From positions 186,293-250,292 of the forward strand of contig NZ_QXTG01000003.1 in the NCBI RefSeq assembly GCF_003581425.1: a stretch of 64,000 bases of DNA, given 5' to 3'. Position numbers and translations under genes: made by a program. Shown here one piece after another: positions 8,966 through 17,338 of this stretch (the first letter of the stretch is position 1; each line of letters begins with the position of its first letter). The notes below the pieces were generated by a model. The model saw nothing but the letters and a program-made list of their open reading frames with translations, searched no databases and was not told the origin of the DNA. The DNA comes from Amnibacterium setariae (GTDB taxonomy: Bacteria; Actinomycetota; Actinomycetes; Actinomycetales; Microbacteriaceae).

Positions 8966-10248
8966 CCACGCTGGAGACCAGCACCACCGGTGCCGTCGTC
9001 GGCGCCGCCGGGCCGCGCCGCTCCTGGCGCGTCGTCTGGATCTACGGCGTGCTGACCGCGATCGCCCTCGTCGTGCTCGTCGGCTTCGCCCGGCCGGGCG
9101 TCGCCCGCTTCGGCCTCGCGACGGGCAGCGACTTCGTGCAGCTGCCCGAGGTCGTGCTGCCGGGCCTCGCGACGGGGATCGTCGTCGCGCTCGTCGCGAT
9201 CGCCTGCACCGTCGCCGCGGTGCTGCTGCGCCGCCGCGACCGCCACCAGCCGCTGTGGCTGCCCGTCGTCTTCGCCGTCGCGCTCGTCGTCGGCCTGCTC
9301 ACCTGGGCGACGACCGGCGCCGGGCAGTCCGTGCCGCTGCCCGGCCTGCTGGGCGGCTCGCTCGCCCTCGCGGTGCCGCTGATCTTCGGCGCCCTCGGCG
9401 GCGTCATCTCCGAACGGGTCGGCGTCGTCAACGTGGCGATCGAGGGCCAGCTGCTCGCCGGCGCCTTCACGGGCGCCGTGGTCGCATCGCTCACGCGGTC
9501 GCTGATCGTCGGCCTCGTCGCCGCGATGGTCGCGGGCATGCTCGTGTCCTTCGTGCTCGCGGCCTTCGCGATCAAGTACCTCGTCGACCAGGTCATCGTC
9601 GGCGTCGTGCTCAACGTGCTCGTGCTGGGCCTCACGAACTTCCTCTACACGCTCGTCCTCGTGCCGGCGTCGGCGACGCTGAACAGCCCGCCGCAGTTCT
9701 CGCCGATCGCGATCCCGGTGCTCTCCGCGATCCCGGTGCTCGGGCCGGTCCTCTTCCGCCAGACCGTGATCGTCTACCTGATGTACCTCGGCGTCGTCGC
9801 GGTCACGATCGGGCTGTTCCGCACGAAGTGGGGCCTCCGCCTCCGCGCCGTCGGCGAGCACCCGCAGGCCGCGGACACGGTCGGCATCAGCGTCGGCGGC
9901 ACGCGGTTCTGGAACGTCAGCCTGGCCGGCGCGATCGCCGGTCTCGGCGGCGCCTACCTGACCCTCGCGTCCGTGCCGTCGTTCACCCGCGACGTGACCT
10001 CCGGCGCCGGCTTCATCGCCCTCGCCGCGGTCATCTTCGGGCAGTGGAACCCGGTGAAGGCGACGCTCGCGGCGCTGCTGTTCGGATTCGCGAGCAACCT
10101 GCAGAACGTGCTCGGCATCGTGGGCAGCCCGGTCCCGCCGGACTTCCTGCTGATGCTGCCCTACGTCGTCACGATCTTCGCCGTCGCGGGGCTCGTGGGG
10201 CAGGTGCGCGGGCCCGCCGCCGCCGGCAGGCCCTACATCAAGGGCTGA
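8962..10248 (+). CDS. Nucleoside ABC transporter permease, second subunit
   Basis: Second permease of the transporter, 428 residues, with about ten hydrophobic segments. It shares the family signatures of its partner: ISERVGVVNVAIEGQLLAG, RAVGEHPQAADTVGIS, and the LAAVIFGQWNP region near the end. It presumably forms a heterodimer with the first permease over two ATPase domains. The ATG overlaps the preceding stop as ATGA. It is the last gene of the transporter operon; the next gene has its own promoter. Confidence 0.9.
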   Translation: MTTLETSTTGAVVGAAGPRRSWRVVWIYGVLTAIALVVLVGFARPGVARFGLATGSDFVQLPEVVLPGLATGIVVALVAIACTVAAVLLRRRDRHQPLWLPVVFAVALVVGLLTWATTGAGQSVPLPGLLGGSLALAVPLIFGALGGVISERVGVVNVAIEGQLLAGAFTGAVVASLTRSLIVGLVAAMVAGMLVSFVLAAFAIKYLVDQVIVGVVLNVLVLGLTNFLYTLVLVPASATLNSPPQFSPIAIPVLSAIPVLGPVLFRQTVIVYLMYLGVVAVTIGLFRTKWGLRLRAVGEHPQAADTVGISVGGTRFWNVSLAGAIAGLGGAYLTLASVPSFTRDVTSGAGFIALAAVIFGQWNPVKATLAALLFGFASNLQNVLGIVGSPVPPDFLLMLPYVVTIFAVAGLVGQVRGPAAAGRPYIKG

Positions 10249-10306
10249 GCGCCTCGAGGGCCGAGCGACCGCCGCGCGTGCGGCGATCGGTGCGGGCGAC
10301 GAGCGG

Positions 10307-10312
10307 TAGCGT
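10307..10312 (+). promoter_or_regulatory. Leaderless -10 box of the DUF4232 lipoprotein gene
   Basis: TAGCGT ends 7 bases before the ATG; no ribosome-binding site is seen. Confidence 0.6.
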
Positions 10313-10319
10313 GCGCTGC

Positions 10320-10967
10320 ATGCGGGTCCTCGGGGGAGCGGTGCTCGGCGCCGCGCTGGTGCTGGCGCTGACCGGATGCGGGTCGCAGGCGACCCAGCCG
10401 ACGCGGACGGCCACCGTGACGGTCGCGCCCGCGCCGAGCGTCTCGAGCACCGCGCCCTCGCCCAGCGCGACCGCGAGCACGACCCGGACGGCGACGCCGC
10501 AGCCCACCTCCACGCGGACCGCCGCGGACCCGGGACGGCCCGCGAACCAGTGCACGGACCTCGGCGTCAGCGTGATCACCGCCCCGGGCGGCGGCGGTGC
10601 CGGCAGCGAGGCGTACCAGGTCCTGTTCACGAACACCGGCGGCACCCCGTGCGCGCTGCGCGGCACGCCCGGCGTCTCCGTCGTCGGCGGCGGGGACGGC
10701 ACGCAGCTCGGGAAGCCGGCGGCGCGCGACCAGGCCGCGGTCCGGACCCTGACGCTGCAGGCGGGGGACACCGTGATGGCGCCCCTGTCGGTCGTGAACA
10801 TCGGCACGAACGGCGGACCGCTCGACGGCTGCACCGTGCGGAAGGGCGACGGGTACCGCGTCTACCCGCCGCACTCGACCCGCGCGTTCTTCGTGCAGGA
10901 CTCCTCCGCGGTCGCCTGCTCGCCCGGCCCCTCGTTCATGACCGTGGGCCCCGTCGTACCGCGCTGA
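10320..10967 (+). CDS. DUF4232-type lipoprotein
   Basis: Exported lipoprotein of unknown function, 215 residues. The signal peptide ends in lipobox ALTGC (Cys about 20), followed by a Thr/Ser/Pro-rich linker to about residue 75. The C-terminal domain has NTGGTPCALRGTPGVSVV and two further Cys late in the chain, the usual pattern of DUF4232, a small beta-sandwich common in actinobacterial surface proteins. It sits between the transporter and deoA but has its own leaderless promoter, so a role in nucleoside uptake is not implied. Confidence 0.8.
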   Translation: MRVLGGAVLGAALVLALTGCGSQATQPTRTATVTVAPAPSVSSTAPSPSATASTTRTATPQPTSTRTAADPGRPANQCTDLGVSVITAPGGGGAGSEAYQVLFTNTGGTPCALRGTPGVSVVGGGDGTQLGKPAARDQAAVRTLTLQAGDTVMAPLSVVNIGTNGGPLDGCTVRKGDGYRVYPPHSTRAFFVQDSSAVACSPGPSFMTVGPVVPR

Positions 10968-10990
10968 GCCCGGCCGCACCGCCGCCTCGG

Positions 10991-10996
10991 TAGCGT
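10991..10996 (+). promoter_or_regulatory. Leaderless -10 box of deoA
   Basis: TAGCGT ends 6 bases before the deoA GTG. Confidence 0.6.
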
Positions 10997-11002
10997 GGTG
11001 CG

Positions 11003-12292
11003 GTGACCGAACCGTTCGACGCCGTCGAGGTGATCGCCGCGAAGCGGGACGGCCGCGCGCTCGACACCGCCCGCATCCGCTGGCTCGTGGACGCCTTCAC
11101 GCGCGGCGTCGTGGCGGACGAGCAGATGTCCGCCTGGGCCATGGCCGTCGTGCTGAACGGGATGGACCGGCGGGAGATCCGCGACCTCACCCTCGCGATG
11201 ATCGACTCCGGCGAGCGGATGTCCTTCGCCGATCTGGCGAAGCCGACCGTCGACAAGCACTCCACCGGCGGCGTCGGCGACAAGATCACCCTGCCGCTCG
11301 CGCCCCTGGTCGCCTCGTTCGGCGTCGCCGTCCCGCAGCTCTCCGGGCGCGGCCTCGGCCACACCGGCGGCACCCTCGACAAGCTCGAGTCCATCCCGGG
11401 CTGGCGCGCCGACCTGACGACCGCGGAGCTCCGCGCGCAGCTCGCGGACGTCGGCGCCGCGATCTGCGCGGCCGGGGCGGACCTCGCGCCCGCCGACAAG
11501 CGGCTCTACGCCCTGCGGGACACGACGGGCACCGTCGAGGCGATCCCGCTCATCGCCTCGAGCATCATGTCGAAGAAGATCGCGGAGGGCACCGGCGCCC
11601 TCGTGCTCGACGTGAAGTTCGGCTCGGGCGCCTTCCTCCCGGAGCGCGAGCGCGCCGAGGAGCTCGCGCGCACGATGGTCGCGCTCGGCGGCGACGCCGG
11701 TGTCGCGACCGTCGCGCTGCTGACCGACATGTCGGTGCCGCTCGGCCTCACCGCCGGCAACGCGATCGAGGTGGAGGAGAGCGTCGAGGTGCTCGCCGGA
11801 GGCGGCCCGTCCGACGTCCGCGAGCTCACCGTCGCGCTCGCCGCCGAGATGCTCGCGCTCGCCGGCCGCGACGGCGAGGACCCCGCCGCCGCGCTCGACG
11901 ACGGGCGGGCGATGGACGCCTGGCGCCGCATGATCCGGGCCCAGGGCGGCGACCCGGACGCCCCGCTGCCCGTCGCCCGCGAGTCCCACCCGGTGCTCGC
12001 CGAGGCGGACGGCGTGCTCGCCGAGCAGGACGCCCGCGCCGTCGGCGTGGCCGCGTGGCGGCTCGGGGCGGGTCGGGCCCGGCAGGGCGACCCGGTGCAG
12101 CACGGGGCGGGCGTCCGCCTCCACGCGAAGCCGGGGGACGTCGTGCGCGCCGGTCAGCCGCTCGTGACGCTGCTCACCGACGAGCCGGACCGGTTCCCGC
12201 GCGCGATCGACGCGCTCGAGGGCGCCCTGGTCGTCGCGCCCGCGGGCACCGCGGTGCCGTCCCGCGACCTGATCGCCGCCCGCATCGCCTGA
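11003..12292 (+). CDS. deoA: Thymidine phosphorylase
   Basis: Cleaves thymidine or deoxyuridine with phosphate to the base and 2-deoxyribose 1-phosphate. It is 429 residues, normal for the family. The phosphate-binding motif KHSTGGVGDK is near residues 84-93 and GRGLGHTGGTLDKLESI follows near 117-133, both hallmarks of pyrimidine nucleoside phosphorylases. GTG start, probably leaderless. With cdd and the importer it would turn imported pyrimidine nucleosides into base and sugar phosphate. Confidence 0.95.
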   Translation: MTEPFDAVEVIAAKRDGRALDTARIRWLVDAFTRGVVADEQMSAWAMAVVLNGMDRREIRDLTLAMIDSGERMSFADLAKPTVDKHSTGGVGDKITLPLAPLVASFGVAVPQLSGRGLGHTGGTLDKLESIPGWRADLTTAELRAQLADVGAAICAAGADLAPADKRLYALRDTTGTVEAIPLIASSIMSKKIAEGTGALVLDVKFGSGAFLPERERAEELARTMVALGGDAGVATVALLTDMSVPLGLTAGNAIEVEESVEVLAGGGPSDVRELTVALAAEMLALAGRDGEDPAAALDDGRAMDAWRRMIRAQGGDPDAPLPVARESHPVLAEADGVLAEQDARAVGVAAWRLGAGRARQGDPVQHGAGVRLHAKPGDVVRAGQPLVTLLTDEPDRFPRAIDALEGALVVAPAGTAVPSRDLIAARIA

Positions 12293-12300
12293 CCCGCCGG

Positions 12301-12306
12301 TAGCCT
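12301..12306 (+). promoter_or_regulatory. Leaderless -10 box of add
   Basis: TAGCCT ends 6 bases before the add GTG and begins 9 bases after the deoA stop. Confidence 0.6.
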
Positions 12307-12312
12307 GTCCCC

Positions 12313-13422
12313 GTGGCGGAGTGGCTTCTGTGGGGGGACGTGGACGCGGCGACCCTGCCGAAGGTGTCGCTGCACGACCACCTCGACGGCGGCCTGCGGC
12401 CCGCGACGGTGCTCGAGCTCGCGACCGAGGCCGGGATCGACCTCGAGGCGGACGACCCGGATTCGCTCGGCGCGTGGTTCCGCGACCGCGCGGACTCCGG
12501 CTCCCTCGTCGAGTACCTGACCACGTTCGACGTGACGACCGCGGTGATGCAGACCGCGCCGCAGCTCGAACGGGTCGCCCGGGAGTTCGTGCTCGACCTC
12601 GCGGACGACGGCGTGCTCTACGGCGAGGTCCGCTGGGCCCCCGAGCAGCACCTCGCCCGCGGCCTGACCCTCGACGGCGCCGTCGAGGCCGTGCAGCGCG
12701 GCCTCGAGGCCGGGGTCGAGGAGGTGCGGCGCACCGGCGGCTCCATCCGCGTCGGCCAGCTCGTCACCGCGATGCGGCACGCCGACCGCGGGCTCGAGAT
12801 CGCCGAGCTCGCCGTGCGGCACCGCGACCGCGGCGTGGTCGGCTTCGACATCGCGGGCGCGGAGGCGGGCTTCCCGCCCTCGCGCCATCGCGTCGCGTTC
12901 GACTACCTGGCCGAGCACCAGCTCCCGGCGACCGTGCACGCGGGCGAGGCCGACGGGCTCGACTCCATCCGGTCCGCGCTGCTCGACGGGCGCGCCCTCC
13001 GGCTCGGGCACGGGGTGCGCATCGCCGAGGACCTCGTCCTCGAGCGCGGGGCGGGCGACCGCTCCTTCGTCACCGTCGGCCGGCTCGCGCGGTGGGTCCG
13101 GGACCGCCGGATCCCGCTCGAGCTGTCGCCGTCGTCGAACCTGCAGACCGGCGCGATCGCGGCGTGGGGCGACGAGCTCGAGGACCACCCGTTCGACCTG
13201 CTCTACCAGCTCGGGTTCACGGTCACGGTGAACACCGACAACCGCCTGATGAGCGGCACCACCCTGTCACGCGAGCTCGCGCTGCTGACCGAGGCGTTCG
13301 ACTACGACCTCGACGACCTGCTGACGTTCCAGCTGAACGCCGCGGAGGCCGCGTTCCTGCCGCTCGAGGCCCGCGAGGAGCTCGCGGACCGCATCTCGAG
13401 CGGGTTCGAGGCGATCGAGTAG
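12313..13422 (+). CDS. add: Adenosine deaminase
   Basis: Deaminates adenosine and deoxyadenosine to inosine and deoxyinosine, feeding the purine nucleoside phosphorylase encoded further on. It is 369 residues. Metal-binding His21 and His23 are in KVSLHDHLDGG, VHAGEAD holds a third His and the catalytic Glu, and the late NTDNRLMSG carries the conserved Asp. GTG start behind a leaderless promoter. A PTS IIB gene follows after 9 bases and is likely cotranscribed. Confidence 0.95.
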   Translation: MAEWLLWGDVDAATLPKVSLHDHLDGGLRPATVLELATEAGIDLEADDPDSLGAWFRDRADSGSLVEYLTTFDVTTAVMQTAPQLERVAREFVLDLADDGVLYGEVRWAPEQHLARGLTLDGAVEAVQRGLEAGVEEVRRTGGSIRVGQLVTAMRHADRGLEIAELAVRHRDRGVVGFDIAGAEAGFPPSRHRVAFDYLAEHQLPATVHAGEADGLDSIRSALLDGRALRLGHGVRIAEDLVLERGAGDRSFVTVGRLARWVRDRRIPLELSPSSNLQTGAIAAWGDELEDHPFDLLYQLGFTVTVNTDNRLMSGTTLSRELALLTEAFDYDLDDLLTFQLNAAEAAFLPLEAREELADRISSGFEAIE

Positions 13423-13431
13423 GGGCGGCCG

Positions 13432-13710
13432 ATGGCGGTGCAGATCCTCACCGTGTGCGGTGCGGGCGTCGGGACGAGCGAGATCCTCCGCGTGACCGCG
13501 CAGCGCGCGCTCCAGCGCCTCGGCATCGAGGCCGTGGTCACCGCGACCGACGCCGAGCACGTCGCCGCCCTCGCGGACGACGCGCAGGTGATCCTGGCGA
13601 CGAGCGAGAAGATCGCGTCGATCGGCCGGACGTACGCCCAGGTGATCGTGGTCGACAACATCCTCGACCAGGCCGAGGTCGAGGCGAAGCTCGCCGACGC
13701 CCTCGACTGA
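13432..13710 (+). CDS. Orphan PTS IIB-like protein
   Basis: A free-standing phosphotransferase-system IIB domain of 92 residues, resembling the ascorbate/galactitol class. The phosphocysteine loop CGAGVGTS starts at Cys9. No IIA or IIC gene lies in the window, and its neighbours are adenosine deaminase and the AzlC/AzlD pair, so it may work with PTS proteins encoded elsewhere or as a phosphorylation-dependent regulator. It follows add by 9 bases and precedes azlC by 1 base, so cotranscription is likely. Confidence 0.8.
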   Translation: MAVQILTVCGAGVGTSEILRVTAQRALQRLGIEAVVTATDAEHVAALADDAQVILATSEKIASIGRTYAQVIVVDNILDQAEVEAKLADALD

Positions 13711-13711
13711 C

Positions 13712-14383
13712 GTGGCCGACGACGGACCCTTCCGCGCCGGGCTGCGCATCGGGGTCGGTCTCGGGCTCGGCTCCTTCCTGCTCGCCGTGTCCTTCGGAGC
13801 GGCCGCGGTCGACCAGGGGTGGGGCCCCGTCGCGCCCGTCGTGGCGAGCGCGGTCGTGTTCTCCGGCTCGGCCCAGTTCGCCCTCCTGACGGCCCTCGGC
13901 AGCGGTGCGGGCGCCGGCGCCGCGATCCTCTCCGCCGCGCTCATCAACCTGCGGTTCCTGCCGATGGGCGTCGCGCTGGCCGGCACGCTCCGCGGGAACG
14001 CGCTGCGGCGGGCGCTCGAAGGGCAGGCGGTCGTCGACGCCTCGTTCGTCGCGGCGCACCGGGGCGGGGGCCGGTTCGACCGGTCGCTCCTCCTCGGCGC
14101 GACGCTGCCGCAGTGGCCGCTGTGGGTCGCCGGCACCCTGGTCGGCGTCCTCGTCGCGCCGCCGCCCGAGCTGGCCCGCTCCCTCGGGCTCGACGTCGTC
14201 TTCCCGGCGTTCTTCGCGCTGCTGCTGCTCGAGGAGGCGCGGACGTCCCGTCGCGCCCTCACCGCCGCGGTGCTCGGCGGGGCGATCGCCCTCGGGCTGC
14301 TGCTCGTGGTGCCGCCCGGCGTCGCCCTCCTCGGCGGGGCGCTCGCCGCGCTCGTCGGCCTGGCGGGGGAGGAGGTCCGGTGA
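13712..14383 (+). CDS. azlC: AzlC-like branched-chain amino acid exporter, large subunit
   Basis: Membrane protein of 223 residues in the AzlC/YgaZ family, the large subunit of two-component branched-chain amino acid exporters. About five hydrophobic segments are visible, with the conserved early region AVVFSGSAQFALLTAL and LRFLPMGVALA. Starts at GTG one base after the preceding gene, and its stop overlaps the azlD start. What it exports here cannot be told from sequence. Confidence 0.85.
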   Translation: MADDGPFRAGLRIGVGLGLGSFLLAVSFGAAAVDQGWGPVAPVVASAVVFSGSAQFALLTALGSGAGAGAAILSAALINLRFLPMGVALAGTLRGNALRRALEGQAVVDASFVAAHRGGGRFDRSLLLGATLPQWPLWVAGTLVGVLVAPPPELARSLGLDVVFPAFFALLLLEEARTSRRALTAAVLGGAIALGLLLVVPPGVALLGGALAALVGLAGEEVR

Positions 14384-14691
14384 CGGCGGTCGTGTGGGTC
14401 TGCATCACCGCCGCGGCGCTGATCAGCGCCGCCATCAAGGGCGTCGGACCGGCGCTGCTCGGGGCGAGGCCCCTCCCGCGCCGGGTGCGGGCCGTCGTGG
14501 CCGTGATCGCGCCGGCGCTGGTCGCCGCGCTCGTGGTCGTGGAGGTCGTCGGCCCGCGGTGGTCCGCGTTCGACCCGCTCGTCGTGGCGGGCGTCGTCGT
14601 CGCGGTCGCCGCCCGGCTGCTCCGGGCTCCCATGCTCGTCGCGGTGCTCGCGGCCGCCCTCGCGACCGCGGGCCTCCGCCTCCTGCTCTGA
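14380..14691 (+). CDS. azlD: AzlD-like branched-chain amino acid exporter, small subunit
   Basis: Small membrane partner of AzlC, 103 residues with three or four hydrophobic segments, matching the AzlD/YgaH family in size and position. GTG start overlapping the azlC stop as GTGA. It is the last gene of the add-PTS-azlCD run and is followed by a strong hairpin shared with the convergent mutase gene. Confidence 0.85.
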   Translation: MTAVVWVCITAAALISAAIKGVGPALLGARPLPRRVRAVVAVIAPALVAALVVVEVVGPRWSAFDPLVVAGVVVAVAARLLRAPMLVAVLAAALATAGLRLLL

Positions 14692-14699
14692 CCCCGCCC

Positions 14700-14736
14700 C
14701 TCCGTCTCGGAGGCAGGTCCTGCCTCCGAGACGGAG
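14700..14736. terminator. Bidirectional terminator between azlD and the mutase gene
   Basis: An essentially perfect palindrome with 18-base arms around a single T (14718), placed in the 46 bases between two convergent stops. It would serve both strands; no T-run is needed to call it given its length. Confidence 0.8.
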
Positions 14737-14737
14737 C

Positions 14738-16393
14738 TCACGCGGCGAGGAGGTCGCGGACGCCGGTGCGGAGCGCGTCGAGCGACGCCGCGGTCTCCGC
14801 GGCGCGCGTCTCCGGCGTCGCCGCGGTCGAGACGACGTCGAGGTAGACCTTGAGCTTCGCCTCGGTGCCGGAGGGGCGCACGATCACCCGCGAGCCGCCC
14901 GCGAGGCGGAAGCGCAGACCGTCGGTCGGCGGCAGCGCGCCGCCGACGGCGAGGTCGTCCACCGCGTCGACGGGCACCCCGCCGATCGCCGTCGGCGCAG
15001 CACGGCGGAGCCGCTCCACGATCCGGCCGGTCTCGGCGACGTCGTCGACGCGCACGGCGACCTGGTCGGAGTCGAAGCGGCCGATCGCGGCCTCCACCTC
15101 GGCGAGCAGGTCGGTGAGCGAGCGCCCCTCCGCGCGGAGGTCGGCGGCGGTGGCGAGCACCACGACGAGCGCGGAGATCCCGTCCTTGTCGCGCACCACG
15201 TCCGGGTCCACGAGGTAGCCGAGCGCCTCCTCGAAGCCGAACAGCAGGCCGGGCGCGCGCGAGATCCACTTGAAGCCCGTCAGGGTCTCGACGGCGAGGA
15301 ACCCGAAGCGGTCCGCGATCCGGGCGAGCCCGGGCGTCGAGACGATCGAGCAGGCGAGGGTGCCGCCGGCGGTCGTCGCCCGGCTCGCGATCCGCCACGC
15401 GAGCAGCAGCCCGGTCTCGTTGCCGGTGAGCCGGCGCCAGCCGCCGCCTCCGTCCGGCACGGCGACCGCGAGCCGGTCGGCGTCGGGGTCGTTCGCGAGC
15501 ACGAGCTCGGCGCCCGTGCGGCCCGCGAGCGCGAAGGCGAGGTCGAGCGTCCCGGGCTCCTCGGGGTTCGGGAACGGCGCCATCGGGAAGTCGGGGTCGG
15601 GGTCGGCCTGCTCGGCGACGACGGCCGGGACGGGTAGCCCCGCCGCGTCGAGCACCCGCCGCACGGTCTCGAGCCCGACGCCGTGCATCGCCGTGTAGAC
15701 CCAGGGCAGCGCGGACGCGGCGGGCGCTCCGCCGACGACGGCGGTCGCGGCCGCGGTGGCCGCGACGTAGCGGTCGAGCACGTCCTCGCCGGCGGTGACC
15801 ACCGCGGCGGGATCGCCGGCGTCGGCGCCGCCGCCCTCCGCGACGACGGCGTCGATCGCCGCGAGCACCTCGGCGTCCGCGGGGGAGACGAGCTGCGAGC
15901 CCGCGTCCGCGCCGCCGAGGTAGAGCTTGTAGCCGTTGTCCGGCGCGGGATTGTGGGACGCCGTGATCATGACGCCCGCCGAGACGCCGAGGTCCCGGAC
16001 CGCGAACGCGAGCACCGGCGTCGGCAGGGCGCGCGGCAGCAGCACCGCGCGGATCCCCGCGCCGGCGAGCACCGCGGCCGCGTCCTCCGCGAAGACCCGG
16101 GAGCCGTGCCGCCCGTCGTAGCCGACGACCGCCGACGGGTGCGCCTCGCGGTCCCGGAGGAAGCGCGCGAGACCGGCCGTCGTCTGCCGGACCACGACCC
16201 GGTTCATCCGGAGCGGGCCGGCGCCGAGCGGCCCGCGCAGGCCGGCCGTGCCGAAGCGCAGCCGGCCGCCGAACGCGGCGGCGAGCGCCGCCTCGTCGCC
16301 GCCCTCGAGCAGGCGCTCCGTCTCCGCCCGGGTCGCCGGGTCCGGGTCGATCGCGAGCCAGGCCCGTGCCGCGGCGGCGGGGTCGTCCGTCAC
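14738..16393 (-). CDS. Phospho-sugar mutase, probably phosphopentomutase
   Basis: Alpha-D-phosphohexomutase superfamily enzyme of 551 residues. The catalytic phosphoserine is Ser146 in TASHNP, NDPDADRLAV binds the metal, and GFEEALGYL is the sugar-binding loop. RLRFGTAGLRGPLGAG near residues 44-59 and the length point to the PGM2-like branch, some of which act on ribose and deoxyribose 1-phosphates. Its GTG overlaps the purine nucleoside phosphorylase stop, so a phosphopentomutase role is the best inference; phosphomannomutase (the name of the M. tuberculosis counterpart, pmmB) is the alternative. Confidence 0.88.
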   Translation of the reverse strand: MTDDPAAAARAWLAIDPDPATRAETERLLEGGDEAALAAAFGGRLRFGTAGLRGPLGAGPLRMNRVVVRQTTAGLARFLRDREAHPSAVVGYDGRHGSRVFAEDAAAVLAGAGIRAVLLPRALPTPVLAFAVRDLGVSAGVMITASHNPAPDNGYKLYLGGADAGSQLVSPADAEVLAAIDAVVAEGGGADAGDPAAVVTAGEDVLDRYVAATAAATAVVGGAPAASALPWVYTAMHGVGLETVRRVLDAAGLPVPAVVAEQADPDPDFPMAPFPNPEEPGTLDLAFALAGRTGAELVLANDPDADRLAVAVPDGGGGWRRLTGNETGLLLAWRIASRATTAGGTLACSIVSTPGLARIADRFGFLAVETLTGFKWISRAPGLLFGFEEALGYLVDPDVVRDKDGISALVVVLATAADLRAEGRSLTDLLAEVEAAIGRFDSDQVAVRVDDVAETGRIVERLRRAAPTAIGGVPVDAVDDLAVGGALPPTDGLRFRLAGGSRVIVRPSGTEAKLKVYLDVVSTAATPETRAAETAASLDALRTGVRDLLAA

Positions 16394-17229
16394 GCCAGGT
16401 CCTGCGCGATGCGGCGCACGATCCGGGACAGGAGGTCCGCGAGCCGGTCCTCCGCGTTCCGCCCCGCCTCGAGCACCTCCTCGTGGTTCAGCGGGCTGTC
16501 CGAGATCCCCGCGGCGAGGTTCGTGATGAGGCTGATGCCGAAGACCTCGACACCGGCCTCGCGGGCCGCGACCGCCTCGAGCGCGGTCGACATCCCGACG
16601 ATCGTGCCGCCGATCGTCCGCGCCATGCGGACCTCGGCGGGCGTCTCGAACTGCGGCCCGCGGAACTGGACGTAGACGCCCTCCGCGAGCGACGGCTCGA
16701 CCTCGCGCGCGAGGTCCCGCAGCCGGCTCGCGTAGAGGTCGGTCACGTCGATGAACGTCGCGCCCTCGAGCGGCGATGCGGCCGTGAGGTTGATGTGGTC
16801 CGAGATGAGCACCGGGGTCCCGGGCTCCCACGACGGGTCGATGCCGCCCGCCCCGTTCGTCAGCACCATGACCTTCGCACCGGCCTCCGCAGCGGTGCGG
16901 ACGCTGTGCACGACGCGGCGCACGCCCTTCCCCTCGTAGAAGTGGGTCCTGGCGCCGATGACGAGCGCGTGCAGGCCGTTCTCGAGGCGGATCGAGGTGA
17001 GCACGCCCGAGTGGCCGGGGATGCCGGAGGCGGTGAAGCCCGGCACCTCCTCGGCGGGGATGCGGGCCACGGTCTCGCCGAGCCGCTCGGCGGCACGGCC
17101 CCAGCCGCTGCCGAGGGTCAGCGCGATCTCGTGGCGCTCGACGCCGGTGCGGCGGGCGATCTCCGCGGCGGCGAGCTGGGCGACGGCGGTCGGCGGGGTG
17201 GCGGGGTCGTCGAGCGAGGGAGCGGTCAC
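16390..17229 (-). CDS. punA: Purine nucleoside phosphorylase, trimeric type
   Basis: Phosphorolyses inosine, guanosine and deoxy forms to base and pentose 1-phosphate. It is 279 residues. Family motifs are present: phosphate-binding GSGWG (residues 40-44), THFYEGKG, LTNGAGGI, and the purine-binding QFETPAEVRM followed by VGMSTALEAVAA. GTG start behind a leaderless promoter, and the stop overlaps the mutase start. The product pentose 1-phosphate would be the mutase substrate, so the two genes form a salvage operon. Confidence 0.93.
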   Translation of the reverse strand: MTAPSLDDPATPPTAVAQLAAAEIARRTGVERHEIALTLGSGWGRAAERLGETVARIPAEEVPGFTASGIPGHSGVLTSIRLENGLHALVIGARTHFYEGKGVRRVVHSVRTAAEAGAKVMVLTNGAGGIDPSWEPGTPVLISDHINLTAASPLEGATFIDVTDLYASRLRDLAREVEPSLAEGVYVQFRGPQFETPAEVRMARTIGGTIVGMSTALEAVAAREAGVEVFGISLITNLAAGISDSPLNHEEVLEAGRNAEDRLADLLSRIVRRIAQDLA

Positions 17230-17235
17230 GATCCC

Positions 17236-17241
17236 ACCCTA
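17236..17241 (-). promoter_or_regulatory. Leaderless -10 box of the phosphorylase-mutase operon
   Basis: On the minus strand TAGGGT ends 6 bases before the GTG at 17229. Confidence 0.6.
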
Positions 17242-17325
17242 CGGAGGCGGCGCACCCGCGGCACCGGTCGCGGGGCGGCGCCTCCGGCCCCCGAGGTGGA
17301 GCGGGCCCGGCGCGCCGCGGCGGAC

Positions 17326-17331
17326 CACAAT
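17326..17331 (+). promoter_or_regulatory. Candidate leaderless -10 box of lpdA
   Basis: CACAAT ends 7 bases before the GTG at 17339 and favours that start over the ATG at 17330. Confidence 0.4.
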
Positions 17332-17338
17332 GGCAGGC

